Assembly (NCBI GenBank): GCA_907163375.1
Contig: CAJQUW010010295.1
Coordinates: 124,001-188,000, forward strand
Length of the DNA: 64,000 nt
DNA from: Prostheceraeus crozeri
Taxonomy: Eukaryota; Platyhelminthes; Polycladida; Euryleptidae
Direction: 5' to 3'
The translations under genes were made by a program, and so were the position numbers. Shown here piece after piece: positions 44,614 to 56,461 of the stretch. The number at the start of each line of letters is the position of its first letter. Position 1 is the stretch's first letter. The notes below the pieces were generated by a model. That model was not told where the DNA came from and did no database searches. It saw only the letters and a list, made by a program, of their open reading frames with translations.

Positions 44614-47600
44614 TGTAGGCCTACACAGTTTTATTACAATTTTATAGCCAATAAATTCTTTAAGAAGATACCTCAACGTACTTTTGGTTCATCGTCTGTT
44701 TGCGACAATCGTATTCATCAAATACAGTGTGAATTCCAAAAACAATAATTAGTATTATAGGTAGTTATTTATAGTACTTTATTATAGTAGTTCTATATTA
44801 GTATTACAGTATCATAGAACAATGATAGTAGTATTATTAGTTCTCCAACGTTATCAAAATGTTGCCATTAATTCAGGCCTCCCCAGCCAAAATACAAATT
44901 TTTCTAGGCTTTTAGGTTTTCAAAAATTCTCTCGAAATCTGCACGAGCGAGATCAAACAAAAATGGGAGACGTTAATTTGGAACGGCACAAAATGGGAAG
45001 CATCATCAGCAAAGCTATAGCGAAGGATGTAAGCCTAGTATCATCCATGAAGACTGGAAACAAATGGAATAAGATGAAAAGCAAGTAGGCCTATACATGT
45101 AGTCTGCCAACTACGTTCAACTAGAATACTGCAGGTACTATGGTACTGTCCCAAATCGGAATTCCCAGCTAACACACGTAAGTACAAATCTACTTGATGC
45201 ACCACACTATCCCGAAGAAGGATTCTTCAGATGCCCTCACCGAAATGCCCTCAAGCACAGTCTATTAATCAGGACTTTCGACTTTGATGCTCAGAGAAAT
45301 TGATGAGCCAGTCGCTGCAGTGTCGATTTTATCCCTCTAGATGAATTATGATAACTATGAAGCAATGGGAAAAATTCTCCTAACAAATTATACTTTGGTG
45401 TAAATAACGAATCCTTTTTAAGAGATGAAAGAAGAAATAGAGACGGCTGATGATACCGTAGTACATGAAAAAGTACATGCATAGGCTATACCCTCATTCA
45501 GGCTAAAATTCAAACCGCAAGCCATATCCATTATTATTACAATGACATGAGACAAGTCATTGCTCAAAATGATGTATCTTTCAATACGACCGAATTTCAA
45601 TTTCGACCGAAAGTCTGAGTGCTTTATTGTCTTAGAGTATGATAATAAAGCACTCTATTTGATTTAAAGCATATTTACCATTTGAAAGCAGTGCTATTTT
45701 TTCTCTTAGAAAATATAACACCGGTGAGGAAAATAAAGTTCAGTTATCCTAGATCCACATTTGTCTCAAGTTAAATGATGTACATCTGTGATTTACGGCA
45801 ACTCCAATTTCACAGTCCTAGATATATTTCAAGCATTGCACCATTTGTATTCGATATTATTCTCCTGGTGTCTGCTTTTTGATTTGTAATCAAATTATGT
45901 GCTACTCTGAGAGGTAGGCAAAACACTTCTATGCTTTCGACAGCAAAATGCAGCTTCAAAATCTGTTTCACGGCAGGCCTATGTGAAATGGAGAAGATCC
46001 TTTTCAAGAACTCATACCTAAAATGCTGCTTCGTTCCTATGCCGCTAGTTGACTGCTTCTTGACAAGCATCCTTCCTTTCGGTCCATATTTCTCTACAAC
46101 CAAGTTTGTGTACATACGCATCAGGCTAATTGTATTACATAAATCGATGAATTAATTTATAGATTATTTGCTGGTGTTAACGATGACTTTACTGTGTTTT
46201 ATAAGCTCACTGCTATATAGCCGTTTTTCATTTGAAGCAAAATATAAATTTATAGTGGAAATGTATTATAGTATGAAATTATTTTCTTGTCCGTTCCTGC
46301 AAATGCGAATATACATGTACCTATTTGACACTATGCATATAAGGCTTATATTCGTAGCAGTAGGATGTTGACAATTTTATGTTGCACTTAAATTCCAATG
46401 AACAGACAGGCGAAACATGCCCATACACGCTTTCCAAAAGTTATATGTAATTGAAGCAACTGCAAAAACGTGAATTGTGGTAAACGCCATTATAGAAATG
46501 ACACTATTTTATAGCATGCAGCTACTTTGCTTTGGGGCTGGAAATGGACTTTCAATTAAGATATTGTTGAAATTTTGTTTCATAAGCATTAGAATGATAA
46601 GGTGAACCGGGGCAAGCTGTTAACAAAGTGACCTTGTAGAGAAGAATGTCGAATAAAAGCACCTTAATTGACAGAGATGTCCCTAGCTTTGTTAAAGTAT
46701 GGGCCTTAATATTCAATTCATAGCACTATTTGTAAATTGCAGATAGAATCTATGTTTTTCGTAGTGAGTAAAAAGTAAAATCACTTTTTTACTTTTTTGC
46801 CCACAGTATTACTGTATGCGTATCAATTCATCATCTCAAACTAAAGAGTCATTTTCACAGTTTTCTGCTTGAGGCTCATGTGTGCTCTTAAGATTGCAGT
46901 TTTGTCAATTTTTCATGATTTGTATTGCAGTTTTTGTATTGATCAGTTGTTTGCCAAATCTGTCTAGTGCTCTATCATCAGTGTCTAACATATAATGGAA
47001 AAAATTAATTTCTCGATTTAATATGATGCATTTATGCCAGGCAATGCAAGACAGGCAGTCACCCTACTATATAGTCATGGAATTCGGCACCTTGAAATTT
47101 ACCCACTTCAATTAGATTATGGTAGCTTATTATTGACTATCTTGAATAATAAATTCTCAGGGGACCTCGTCAACCAGTCCCTCTGATTCTACCAGGGCAT
47201 ATTTGCATGCAAGGCTAAACTATATGAAGAGGTATAGACGTTCTGTAACTTACTCTGTGATGGTTGATCGCGATTATGAATGCATGATTCTCCCCTCCAA
47301 CTTATTATGCAATCGTGAGTCAAATATTCAATATGCGTCAAAACGTCTGACTTGCGTCTAATAGTCCAACGTGTCAGAATACCGTCGTGAGTCAAAAAGT
47401 ATGACTTGCGTCAGTAAGAACGAAAATCTGGAGTCTCCGAAACCGAAATCGGCGGAAAGTATTGAAAGCATGTATTGAGTACATCTCAGCAAAATTCACC
47501 TGTACACCAAATTTGGTGAGATGCGAGCGTGCGGAACAAAGTCCATTTGCGTCAAAAAGTCTGACTGCGTCAAAATGTCCAACTTGGCGTCATTTTGTCT

Positions 47601-47625
47601 GACTTGCGTCATCTACTGACTATAA

Positions 47626-49036
47626 GGACCTTCATATGTCCCTACAATATTTTCAGTCAGCTGCATTTCGTGTAGACTCGATTTTTATGCAAATAATTTT
47701 AAGTGCACGTATTTGGCTGTTTTACGAGTTTCACGTGTTTCATTTGTGAGAATATAATCCTGGGTTGTCCTGTAAGTTGGTATTTGGGGTTCTTAATGTG
47801 AGGATTTTTTATTCGTTTGGTTGCTTATAGTGGTGCCATTTTCAAATAATAGGAAGTTCATCAACATACAAAGACAGGGTTGAGCATAAATACAAAGTAT
47901 TCATATGTTGCTGCCAGTACTTCAAAATGATCACTCTGTCACAAAATAGACACCGGTCAAAAATTCTTATGTAGACCTTCACTATATGTTTGCGGTCTAC
48001 CAATGTGTGTTATACCCATCGTTTATTGCTCAGTGGATCATGCCGTGTTCATATGTGTGAATATTCCCGTTTAATATTTGTTAATTGAATTAATATAGCA
48101 ATCATTGATAATTCTATCTCCATCGATGCCGATAAAGACGTAAAATATAAAAGCGAGTTTGGCCTGCATCTCAAGTCTACAATTGTTTCGCAATAGAAAT
48201 CGACTATATACACTCAGTGAAGGAAAAAGCTTTGAATCAATCTAGTGTACTGTTATAGATATAGACTTCGATGAAAATCGTCCTGATTTTCTCGATCACT
48301 CACGTCACCGAATTATTGCACAAGAATTTGGAGGACGTTGACGCATTTATGTATGGTGATGAAATGCAGCGCAATAATACATCTATTGAGGTACACTTAA
48401 GTGTGCAGTTGGATGCCTATCGGATGAAAATGAAAGTTCTGACAAGTCGTGGACAAGTGAAAAATCTGAGCTTTCATTATAACTATGACTGCAATGCAAG
48501 TAGATGGCTTACAGTTGAATGATTTGGTGTGAGAAATCTTTATCACACTGTTCATGTATCCGACGAAAATCATTCAAAATTTTCATGTGTCTTGCTTTGT
48601 GGGCTGGACCCAACAGGTCTTCTATATCGCAATTAGTTTAAAATCTAGGTTAATCATGATTAATCGCATTTATCACGCAAGCTTAATTACAGCTCAAATA
48701 ATTTTATCTGAGCTGCGAGTAATACTTACACTATTAGAGCAAATACTTGTATTCGGATCTACAATAAAGGCGACTTGCAAAATTCTTCCACTTCAGACGT
48801 TCTTAACACACCTGGAACTATCATTAAGTCATTCAAAATTATTGAACGTGTGTTACTAGTGTGAAAATGGTCAGCATTGATATTTCATGAATTTTAAGTG
48901 GGTAGATGGGTAAGATGGGTAGGCTGCGTGATACTTTGTAATTCAACATCAAAGTTGATGATGTGATATGATGTCAGTTCTGATTGCTTCTAGTGAATGT
49001 CAAAAATCTCACAATGAATGTACATGTACTCGTATA
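47626..49036. other. Intergenic DNA, no recognised gene
   Basis: Open frames at 48271-48522 and 48554-48859 show no recognisable domain and no sign of conservation visible here. Confidence 0.4.
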
Positions 49037-49611
49037 GTCCGGCAGCCAAAACGAGTTTCTGCAGGGAACGAGGCCGTAAGTGAGACTTTCACAGAATGAT
49101 GTACACCCGAAAAGTACTAAGCGCAGAGTCATAATTTTTGGCATGGAATGTCTTCAGGTCATTTCCTTTCATTTTCATGCACCCCTGTCTATATAGCTAA
49201 ACGCATTTAGATTTGGCGGGCCTCTGAATGTCGGCAAACACAAACATTTTGAGCAACTTTATCCACATTCAACCACATTCTCACATACATTGCCGATTAG
49301 ATGCATGATAAAAGCACATGCACATAATAGGAAATGACCTAAAGACATTACCATGCCAAAAATTATGACTCTGGGCTTAATACTTTTTCGTTTAATCATA
49401 GAAAATATACCAAATTTCATTTTAGCCAAAAACTGCAATCTCCGTCCCATTGGATTTACATGTGTTTTTCTTTGATCTTATCTGACAAGAAGAGGAACTC
49501 ACTAGAACTCGGCAGACGCGCCGATTCGTAGTAGGCATAGGGTGTACATCATTCTGTGAAAGTCTCACTTTCGGCCTCGTTCCCTGCAGAAACTCGTTCT
49601 GGCTGCCGGAC
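49037..49611. mobile_element. Foldback MITE with TA target duplication
   Basis: It starts GTCCGGCAGCCAAAACGAGT and ends with the inverse (ACTCGTTCTGGCTGCCGGAC), flanked by TA (49035-49036, 49612-49613). The two ~280-bp arms are inverted copies over most of their length, including the AGAGTCATAATTTTTGGCAT segment, so the unit can fold into one long hairpin. The right arm holds ~100 bp that the left arm lacks. Related ends occur at 16330, and in copies A (~31395-31545) and B (~43590-43730). Confidence 0.85.
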
Positions 49612-49613
49612 TA

Positions 49614-50200
49614 GTATAGCTCTATTAATTGTGTCCGTCTGACGTAGTGCATCAGAGCTTGACCTCTCTACACCTCCAGCCATAAAAGTACATGCAGACG
49701 TGCATCCTTCTGTCCATGCCATGGTCCGACGATGGAGAACGACTGCTACGCGCAGGATAGAGAAATCAGAGCTGTTCAGGTTCTAGGGGCATGCGATGAA
49801 TGATTGCCGTTATTTACGCATATTTTTGTCTTGAAGTCATCACGTGCGTAATTTCCTTCTGATTACATTGTCAATTTACTTCTACTATGAAACGAAGATT
49901 AAGACATTGAAACTGCTGATCAGAGATTAATCGACAGTATGTATAGCACACAGAGATAAATTGCCTTCCGGTAAATGCGCACATCAGGAAAAGTATGTAA
50001 ACTCAGTCTGTTTGTAGATAGATGATTGCGTTTTGTGTCTACCATCTGAATGTCCCAATTTTTTTATGAGAACTCATGAGGTTATGATGAGTCTCATTAC
50101 AAAAATATTCTCCTGATAAAAATATTTAGGTCATGATATTCTCATGATGTCTTGATGAGAATATAATTAGTGGTAATGAGAACATTCATGAGGAAAATAT
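49614..50200. other. Intergenic DNA, nothing recognised
   Basis: Apart from a loose ATGAGAA/TCTCAT-rich palindromic stretch (~50065-50160) no structure was seen. Confidence 0.4.
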
Positions 50201-50201
50201 C

Positions 50202-50308
50202 CATGGACGCCTAGATATATGAAGCACACATAAGCTAGATATATTGTCTTAATTGACGCAGAATAAAATGAAATGAAATATGGTGCTTCATATATCTAGG
50301 CGTCCATG
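50202..50308. mobile_element. 107-bp hairpin element
   Basis: A perfect 26-bp inverted repeat: CATGGACGCCTAGATATATG + AAGCAC at 50202-50227, with its inverse at 50283-50308. The loop is AT-rich. It looks like a minimal MITE. Confidence 0.75.
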
Positions 50309-50360
50309 ATACATCACACTGGGCATAGTTCTGTATAGTACCATAGATGACCTGAACAAT

Positions 50361-50464
50361 GTAATTATGTATGCCTATTTCTCGGTCATCAATGATCCAA
50401 CTATCGGTCGCTTACGTGACCTCCAGTTGGATCATTGCTGACCTCTAAATAGGCATATAATTAT
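50361..50464. mobile_element. 104-bp hairpin element
   Basis: Imperfect ~40-bp arms: TAATTATGTATGCCTATTT..TCGGTCA...GATCCAACT pairs with AGTTGGATC...TGACCTC.AAATAGGCATATAATTA. It lies 52 bp from the preceding hairpin element but has different arms. Confidence 0.7.
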
Positions 50465-52689
50465 AACATTCAATAACCCTGAAATTTTAACGTGTTTTTT
50501 TGGGTGCATTCTCATTTTGGAACTCCTTTCATTTGTTTTAAAGATGGATAGTTTTAGAATGAGAACCTTTTGAAAACAGTTAGAAAAGCACCTATATGTA
50601 AGTCACTTCTTGGTCAAATTATCATTAAGAAGAATAGCAGCAGTCTATATAAGTTGCTTCGTATTCGGTGTCATCGCATTGTATGTATGGCAGAGAAGAG
50701 TGTGTCTTGGTGATCACAGAATTAGACAAGTCGTCTCTTCTTCTGTTTGACTCATAGAAATTGATAACAAGAAAACCTCTAGAATGAAAGTAAAGCTTCA
50801 TGCTATACAGTGGTAGCACAAAAATCGAAAGTATTTTCACTTAGAGACACCTGTCAACGGCTGAATCATTGGGTCAGAACCACTCGCATGTGCAATTCTA
50901 ATCTCTTCATTGGTGCTCGATGCCCCAACTTAGTTCCCACGGACGTGCCACGGCCTTGAGTCAATTTCCATTCTAGTCAACTTCAGATAAACAATTCATT
51001 TCTATGGTTTGACTTGAAAGGAAACATTTGAACATGTAGCGTTAATGAAATGGTACAATGTGCTGACATAATATCATAGCAATCGGACAATGAGCAGCCA
51101 GTTCAACATTAAACACGCAAAATTGTGAGAAATTTCAGTGACTGTTATCAACCGGATCACACAGCCAAGAGACAGTCGATGTCAAGTTCTACAGAGACTT
51201 CGTGTTTTTCGTGCGCCTGCTATTTTTTTAATAATGATCGTAGGGCACAGCGTTATTGAGAAAACTTTCGTGCAATGATCTGAATTATTCGAATGTGAAG
51301 CAATCGTGGTAATCGGAGCATTTTGAAGGAATTCACGGCAATCCGCAAGCGACGCACGACTATTTTTCCTTTCATTGCAAGGTATTAAAAATTTCTTTAT
51401 GCCCACTTAGTAAGTTCCTGCATGTGCCATTGTTTGAATCAGTTTGCACTTCTAGCAAAGAGAAAAGGTTAAACGATCTAATTCTGTGGTGCTGATAGGG
51501 CTTTTAAAGTATTCCATAACATTTCAGGCAATGCTGTTCTTAAAGAAGAATGTAAGTATGATATTGCTTGAGATGCTACAGTCATTGAAATTGATAGCTG
51601 TAGGCGGGAGTTTCTTGTGATTACAACAGAGAAAACAGAAAAAATATTACTATTAAGACGAATATATTGATTTTTCTAATTGTGATCGATTCGGCATAAA
51701 AGCACTTCGGGAGAGCTGTTTTCTCTTTTGGAATTACGTATCAGGCACTGGTGAACGCTTGTTTGCATCTTCCTTAGAAATAATCGAATATATGTGGTAA
51801 TTATGAGGTGTTCTGGCTAACATAGCAACTTTGCGTTTTATAAAAAGAGGCTTCATGATCAGCGGCCTTATTATCGAGAGCTCCTTGATGACGAAGTCCC
51901 CTTTAGCGAGGTTGCACTGTGCCAAGCGTTAAACGTTAGACTAGAAACTTGCATTACTTAAACTTAAATTTCTGCATCTTTCATCCTTGACGTAATGTTT
52001 ACATTTAACTAAATTCTATCATTAAAATAATCAGTTACGATCTGTTTATTATCAACATATTGTAGTTCCACCTGATACAGTCTACTTGATAAGGTTGTCT
52101 TGGCAATCAAAATTTTTAAGTACATGTTTTTACTGCAAGCCTGTATCACAGCAACTGGGCTTTATATCTTCTCCGTTTGTAATCAGTGCGGTTGCAAAAG
52201 GTGATTATAAATTCCGTAGTATGCCCAGCCGTGATAATGTGTCTCATAGTCGCACGCTCCTCTTGATATGCTGTGTTAAAGTAGGTATAAGCTGGTATTA
52301 AATTAGCCATATCTGCTCCTTTCTTATCACTAACTTCAATCAAAGCTTGGTCAAAAATTAGTCCAATGCATTCAAAATTTTATGATAATTTAAGAGTATC
52401 TGTTTATGTGCGAGCATCTACGTATATGTACATTAGTAAATACAGCGGTGCTATCGATGCGAATGCAAATATTTTCGTCTACACGTACATTTATGAATTC
52501 TAAAACCAAACATTCGTCAATTGTAACTCTTCATTGCAATACCACCACCAAGACAAAATATTCTATCGTTTCGGACCATTCCTGCAACACTCGAATTACG
52601 TTTCTTAAATAAATCTTCATTCTAGTTTTACACATTGTAACTGATGCCAGTAAACTCAAATGTATGCATCAAAAATGAAAGAAATTTTG
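50465..52689. other. Intergenic DNA, nothing recognised
   Basis: No gene motif, repeat pair or inverted structure was identified. Confidence 0.4.
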
Positions 52690-53610
52690 ATTCCTCTATT
52701 CTTCCCCTCCCACACATTTTTGTTGTTGACACCCGGAAGTGTTGCATCGTCAGCGATCTTCTCTTGCTCCAACGAGCAGTCTCATTAACGTCGCATAGCG
52801 TTGAGTATAGGCGTCGATCCCAAGGGGGCAGGAGGGGCGGTCGCCCCCCCCCTGAAAAAAATTTCCGGGGCGAGACTATGTTTTCGCCCCCCTGGATTTT
52901 TTGTTTTGCAGTCTCCATTTGCAGATCAACAATTTATCATATGAAATACCGTCTGCGTTAATTGATCATTTGTATTTTGGCGAATTTATCCATCATATTG
53001 TAGACATAGGAAAAAACAATTAATGTCAATATATCGATAGGAACTGGGAGAATTGGGAAAGCATCAGTTCACTTCATTCTTCAATTCATGAACAGCAAAT
53101 TTCTAGTTCTCGTTTTAGTGATAGAAGCTGGAATATCCCGTTCGGTCAGTTCAGGGTTGAAAACCGCGTTCGCTCATTCACTCATTCAAAAGTTCGAATG
53201 CACTGCATATAATATAATGCCGGTGTTTGAATAAACCCTGGGCCATGAATATGATTTACAGTTGATGAACCAGGGTAAACCAGATGTTCGGTTGTGAAAA
53301 ACGCAGGTTATGCCAAACTACGATGCATTTCGCTTACCACCTGTGACCATGCTTACCGGTGGTCCTCTTATCTGACTTGTAGAACATTTACAGCCTCAGA
53401 ATTAGACATCTGCTCGTCATGTCTGTAGACAACAATCCCACGAAGTTCATGATCACAGCTGTACCTTGTATTCTAACTGAGTATCTAAGGGACCAATCCT
53501 TCATCCCAGGGTTCAAGTAAGACTTTTCAGTCGTGCTGTAGTGTCACTCAGTGACAGATGTAGTCTATTCTAAACCTAATGTGACTAACTTTGGCGAAAT
53601 TTGATGATGG
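52690..53610 (+). repeat. Dispersed ~370-bp repeat, copy 2, interrupted
   Basis: Outer parts (52690-52808 and ~53362-53610) match 25351-25722. The interruption begins GGCGTCGATCCCAAGGGGGC with a G-run/C-run hairpin, like the ends of some invertebrate DNA elements; I could not define its inverse end or a target duplication. Confidence 0.7.
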
Positions 53611-53880
53611 GAGAAGAACAGAAGTAGCGAAATTTTTCATAACAAACTATATTAACATCCCATAATTCAAAAATATCTGGATCAAATATTAATTCTTACT
53701 AGGATAAATCAAAATATGGTATTAAAAAGTATGGTTGACAAAAGCTTGGTATGAAAAATATCTTTTGGTTGTTAAGTGTGCGGCCTGTGCGGATATGGTG
53801 GTTTTCTTCGATAATGCTTCAGTTTTGTCAGCGTTTGTCTCCGGCAATAATTACATATAATATATGCATGTATATATATA

Positions 53881-55220
53881 CAGGGTGGGCGGAAAGTTAA
53901 CACCTATTTTGAATTGTCTCTAATTCGCTAAGTGCAGCTCAGGTTCGCATTATATTCAAGCATGATGTGTATCAAGCCTTGCCATTTTTCTCTTCAAAGT
54001 CTTACAGTTAGATTATTGGTACTTTTGGATTTCTATGATTGAAAATTTAACAGTTTTTATCAGATTTTGTAAAGCTCAATTGATATAGCAGCACAGATTT
54101 TTAAAGATAAAGCTTTAAATTTGTCTTTACTTGAGAGACCTAATTTGAAAATTTTTTAAGATGCAAGAATTTTGCTACGTGAAAATGCACAAATCTAATT
54201 TTTTATGCGTTCTAATAAACTGAAAAAAATCAATTTCCTAATTGAAACATTTAATGCGAAAAATTGTAAGATACTAAAACTCAATATGAACACCCAATCG
54301 CTCTACTAGGGTGCGAAGTCGATCAGGCATGATGTTCCCAGACTGCCTGAGAAACTCCAGAGGCGCAAAAGATGAAACAATCTGAATTTTGTTCTCATGC
54401 TCAGGTAGTGTCCCTGGCTTTGAACGATAAGCTTTATCCCTTGCCAATCCCCAACATAAGAAGGCGCATGGAGTCACATATGGACTTGTGATCGGCCATT
54501 AATGAGGGAGGGCCTCGGCGATCTAACGAGCGCCCTGAGAACTGCCCATCAAGCCACTTCCTTACCAGGTGGGCGAGGACCGTCTTGCATAAAAATCAGG
54601 TCGTTGGTATTTTCAATGTGCTAATGACCGGCCACACTTTCTCTTGTAGCCTCTGTCAATTCATCGCTTCACATTGGAGGAAAGGACCCACGATGGTATC
54701 TGCCATCATACCACACCAGACAGTCACACTCGGTTATGATTGATATTTCTCTGCACGAATCGTAGGGTCGTTTTCTGCCCAGTATTGGTGGTTGTGACGA
54801 ATGACGAAGCCACCAACATGAAACACTGATTCGTCGCTCCACAAAATGTTGTGAAAAAAAAATTTGATTTCTTTCATCCCAATTGAGCATTCGTGCTCCA
54901 TAATCAATAGGAGTGTCATGGTCCGCCTATACGATTATGACTGACGATAATGGATCAAAATTTACGCCTCTCAAGTAAAGACAAATTCAAAGCTTTATTT
55001 TTAGAAATCCGTGCTACTATATCAATTGAGTTTTTAAAATCTGATAAAAACTGTTAACTTTTTAATCATAGAAATCCAAAAGTACCAATAATCTAACTGT
55101 AAGACTTTGAAGAGAAAAATGGCAAGGCTTGATACACATCATGCTTGAATATAATGCGAACCTGAGCTGCACTTAGCGTATTAGAGACAATTTAAAATAG
55201 GTATTAACTTTCCGCCCACC

Positions 55221-55223
<3 letters not shown>
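53881..55223 (-). mobile_element. Mariner-type element with ~250-bp inverted ends, internally deleted
   Basis: It starts CAGGGTGGGCGGAAAGTTAA and ends with the inverse, TTAACTTTCCGCCCACCCTG (55223), flanked by TA. Long arms 53881-54128 and 54958-55223 are inverted copies. Inside, on the minus strand, are the transposase catalytic block (LWSDESVFHVGGFVIRHN, then YWAENDP) near 54850 and the C-terminal block (MTPCAFLCWGLARDKAYRSK, ending LVERLGVHIEF) at 54477-54274. The N-terminal DNA-binding part is missing and frames are shifted, so it is defective. Confidence 0.85.

Positions 55224-55252
<29 letters not shown>
55224..55252. repeat. (TA)n microsatellite
   Basis: A continuous TA run directly at the right end of the mariner element. 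A shorter run lies at its left end, consistent with insertion into a TA tract. Confidence 0.85.
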
Positions 55253-55257
<5 letters not shown>

Positions 55258-55315
55258 AAGCAAAGATCACCCAATTTGATATATTGAAAAACCATCTTCA
55301 ATCAGCTTTCTTTAT

Positions 55316-55356
55316 TCCGGACATGTTTCGGTAAGAACTCATACCATCATCAGCGG
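55316..55356 (-). ncRNA. Hammerhead-like ribozyme motif of a Penelope-like element
   Basis: Minus strand: CCG-CTGATGA-T-GGTA-TGAGTTCT-TACC-GAAA-C-AT-GT-C-CGG. The CTGATGA and GAAA cores are intact, stem II is GGTA/TACC, stem III is minimal and stem I is CCG/CGG around the GTC cleavage site, as in the minimal hammerheads of Penelope-like retroelements. One unpaired T between core and stem II is atypical, so it may be inactive. Confidence 0.5.
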
Positions 55357-55405
55357 TTACAAAATGGTAAAATCAGGTAAGACATGGTTAATATACAAAC
55401 TTTAT

Positions 55406-55828
55406 TCACAGACGCAATAGCATTGGGTGAGATCCGCTCCTCTCGTTAGCAAGAGTGTCGAAGTTGCTTTTAATCATTATTGTCTCTAGGAGTTTAGGAA
55501 ATTTCGTTCTACCTACAATTCTGAAATTCTCACGTGACGGATGATGAATGTGCATAGATATCTCCGTCGGAGTCGGTTTGCCAGAAATATGCTCGTTAAT
55601 TCGAGTGGCTAAATGGCGAGTTGTAACGCCAACGTATCGCATTTGGCAGCGATCACAACTGTACAAGTACACAATATCAGATTTGAGCTCACTCGAGATA
55701 ATATCAGCATTATGACAAAAATCTAGGGTTTTCAGAGTTTTGAAAATCAATCTGATTTTCAAGTTTTCAGGTAACGACTTATTGGCAGCATAAATGCGTT
55801 TCTTAAGCTCTTTATTACAAAATTGCAT
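55406..55828 (-). pseudogene. Penelope-like element C-terminal fragment with GIY-YIG endonuclease
   Basis: The open frame of 140 residues encodes LKIRLIFKTLKTLDFCHNAD, then IVYLYSCDRCQMRYVGVTT with the Cys pair and YVG motif, RHLATRINEH, then HHPSRENFRIVGRTKF and the conserved ETIMIKSNFDTLANE. These are the linker and nuclease of a Penelope-like retroelement, different from those in copies A and B. The reverse transcriptase is missing upstream. The hammerhead-like motif lies just past its 3' end on the same strand, the arrangement expected in this class. Confidence 0.75.
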
Positions 55829-56065
55829 ATTACAAATTATATCATATATATAATAATTATGGTAGCCAGTCCTGAACTCACATGAACATTAGCCCTGACC
55901 TTGAACTCTAACTCAAAGTTAATAATTGGTTTGGAAATCAATGGTTTGTAAAAGCATTACTATCCTTTACAAAGTTAGTGTGAATAGTTTTCTTGGAATA
56001 TTGTTATCATTCACATTATTATTACACAGTTACAAAAATGATCGAATGGGCATCTGTATGCCCAC

Positions 56066-56297
56066 TGGCGCTGTGGCCTTGTGGTAGAGTGTTCGCTCTG
56101 CTTCCAGGAGACCTTGGTTCAAAACCTGGGTTGGGTGAAATCCTAAGACTTTTAAAATAGGAGCCGGTACACTCTGCATTCTTGCTAAACATTCAGCAAG
56201 AAAAGAATGAGAGTGGGATAAATAACAACTCGGAATAAAGGCACCGTGTTTAATGTGATTCCGAGTATAAACAACATTCACATATTTATTTTTATAT
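56066..56297 (+). mobile_element. tRNA-derived SINE, copy 2
   Basis: Same A box, B box (GGTTCAAAACC here) and body as 37372-37600, with an extra stretch before the tail (CTCGGAATAAAGGCACCGTG) that copy 1 largely lacks. Confidence 0.85.
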
Positions 56298-56461
56298 GCA
56301 CTTTATGAATGATCTATAGGCGATTTGAATAGATAAATACGATTCTTTCATAAATTTGCAAGGAAATGTTTGCAACGTTGTCATTAAAGGAATACGCCTG
56401 AACAAGGGCAAAATTTCAATGTTCCCATGAGGGAAATTTGATTAAATGAAATGCTACCTGA

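Larger units (their letters stand above)
40288..47625. mobile_element. Large terminal-inverted-repeat element, copy B (7.3 kb)
   Basis: It begins AGATTTTCAATGACGCAAGT and ends CATCTACTGACTATAA, the same termini as copy A, with the same TGACGCA/TGACTCA arrays (left ~40298-40565, right ~47300-47610). It is colinear with A and similar to it with scattered substitutions and indels. It lacks A's extra segments and keeps a ~45-bp palindrome (44112-44161) of which A has only half. As in A, both flanks show GG at the boundary. No transposase is recognised. Confidence 0.8.

Noticed and set aside
27415-47625. Simple segmental duplication as the explanation for A and B
   Set aside because: Boundaries coincide exactly with inverted box arrays and A cleanly interrupts a LINE, which favours a mobile element.
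48271-48859. Two consecutive open frames as genes
   Set aside because: No recognisable domain, composition like the surrounding DNA.
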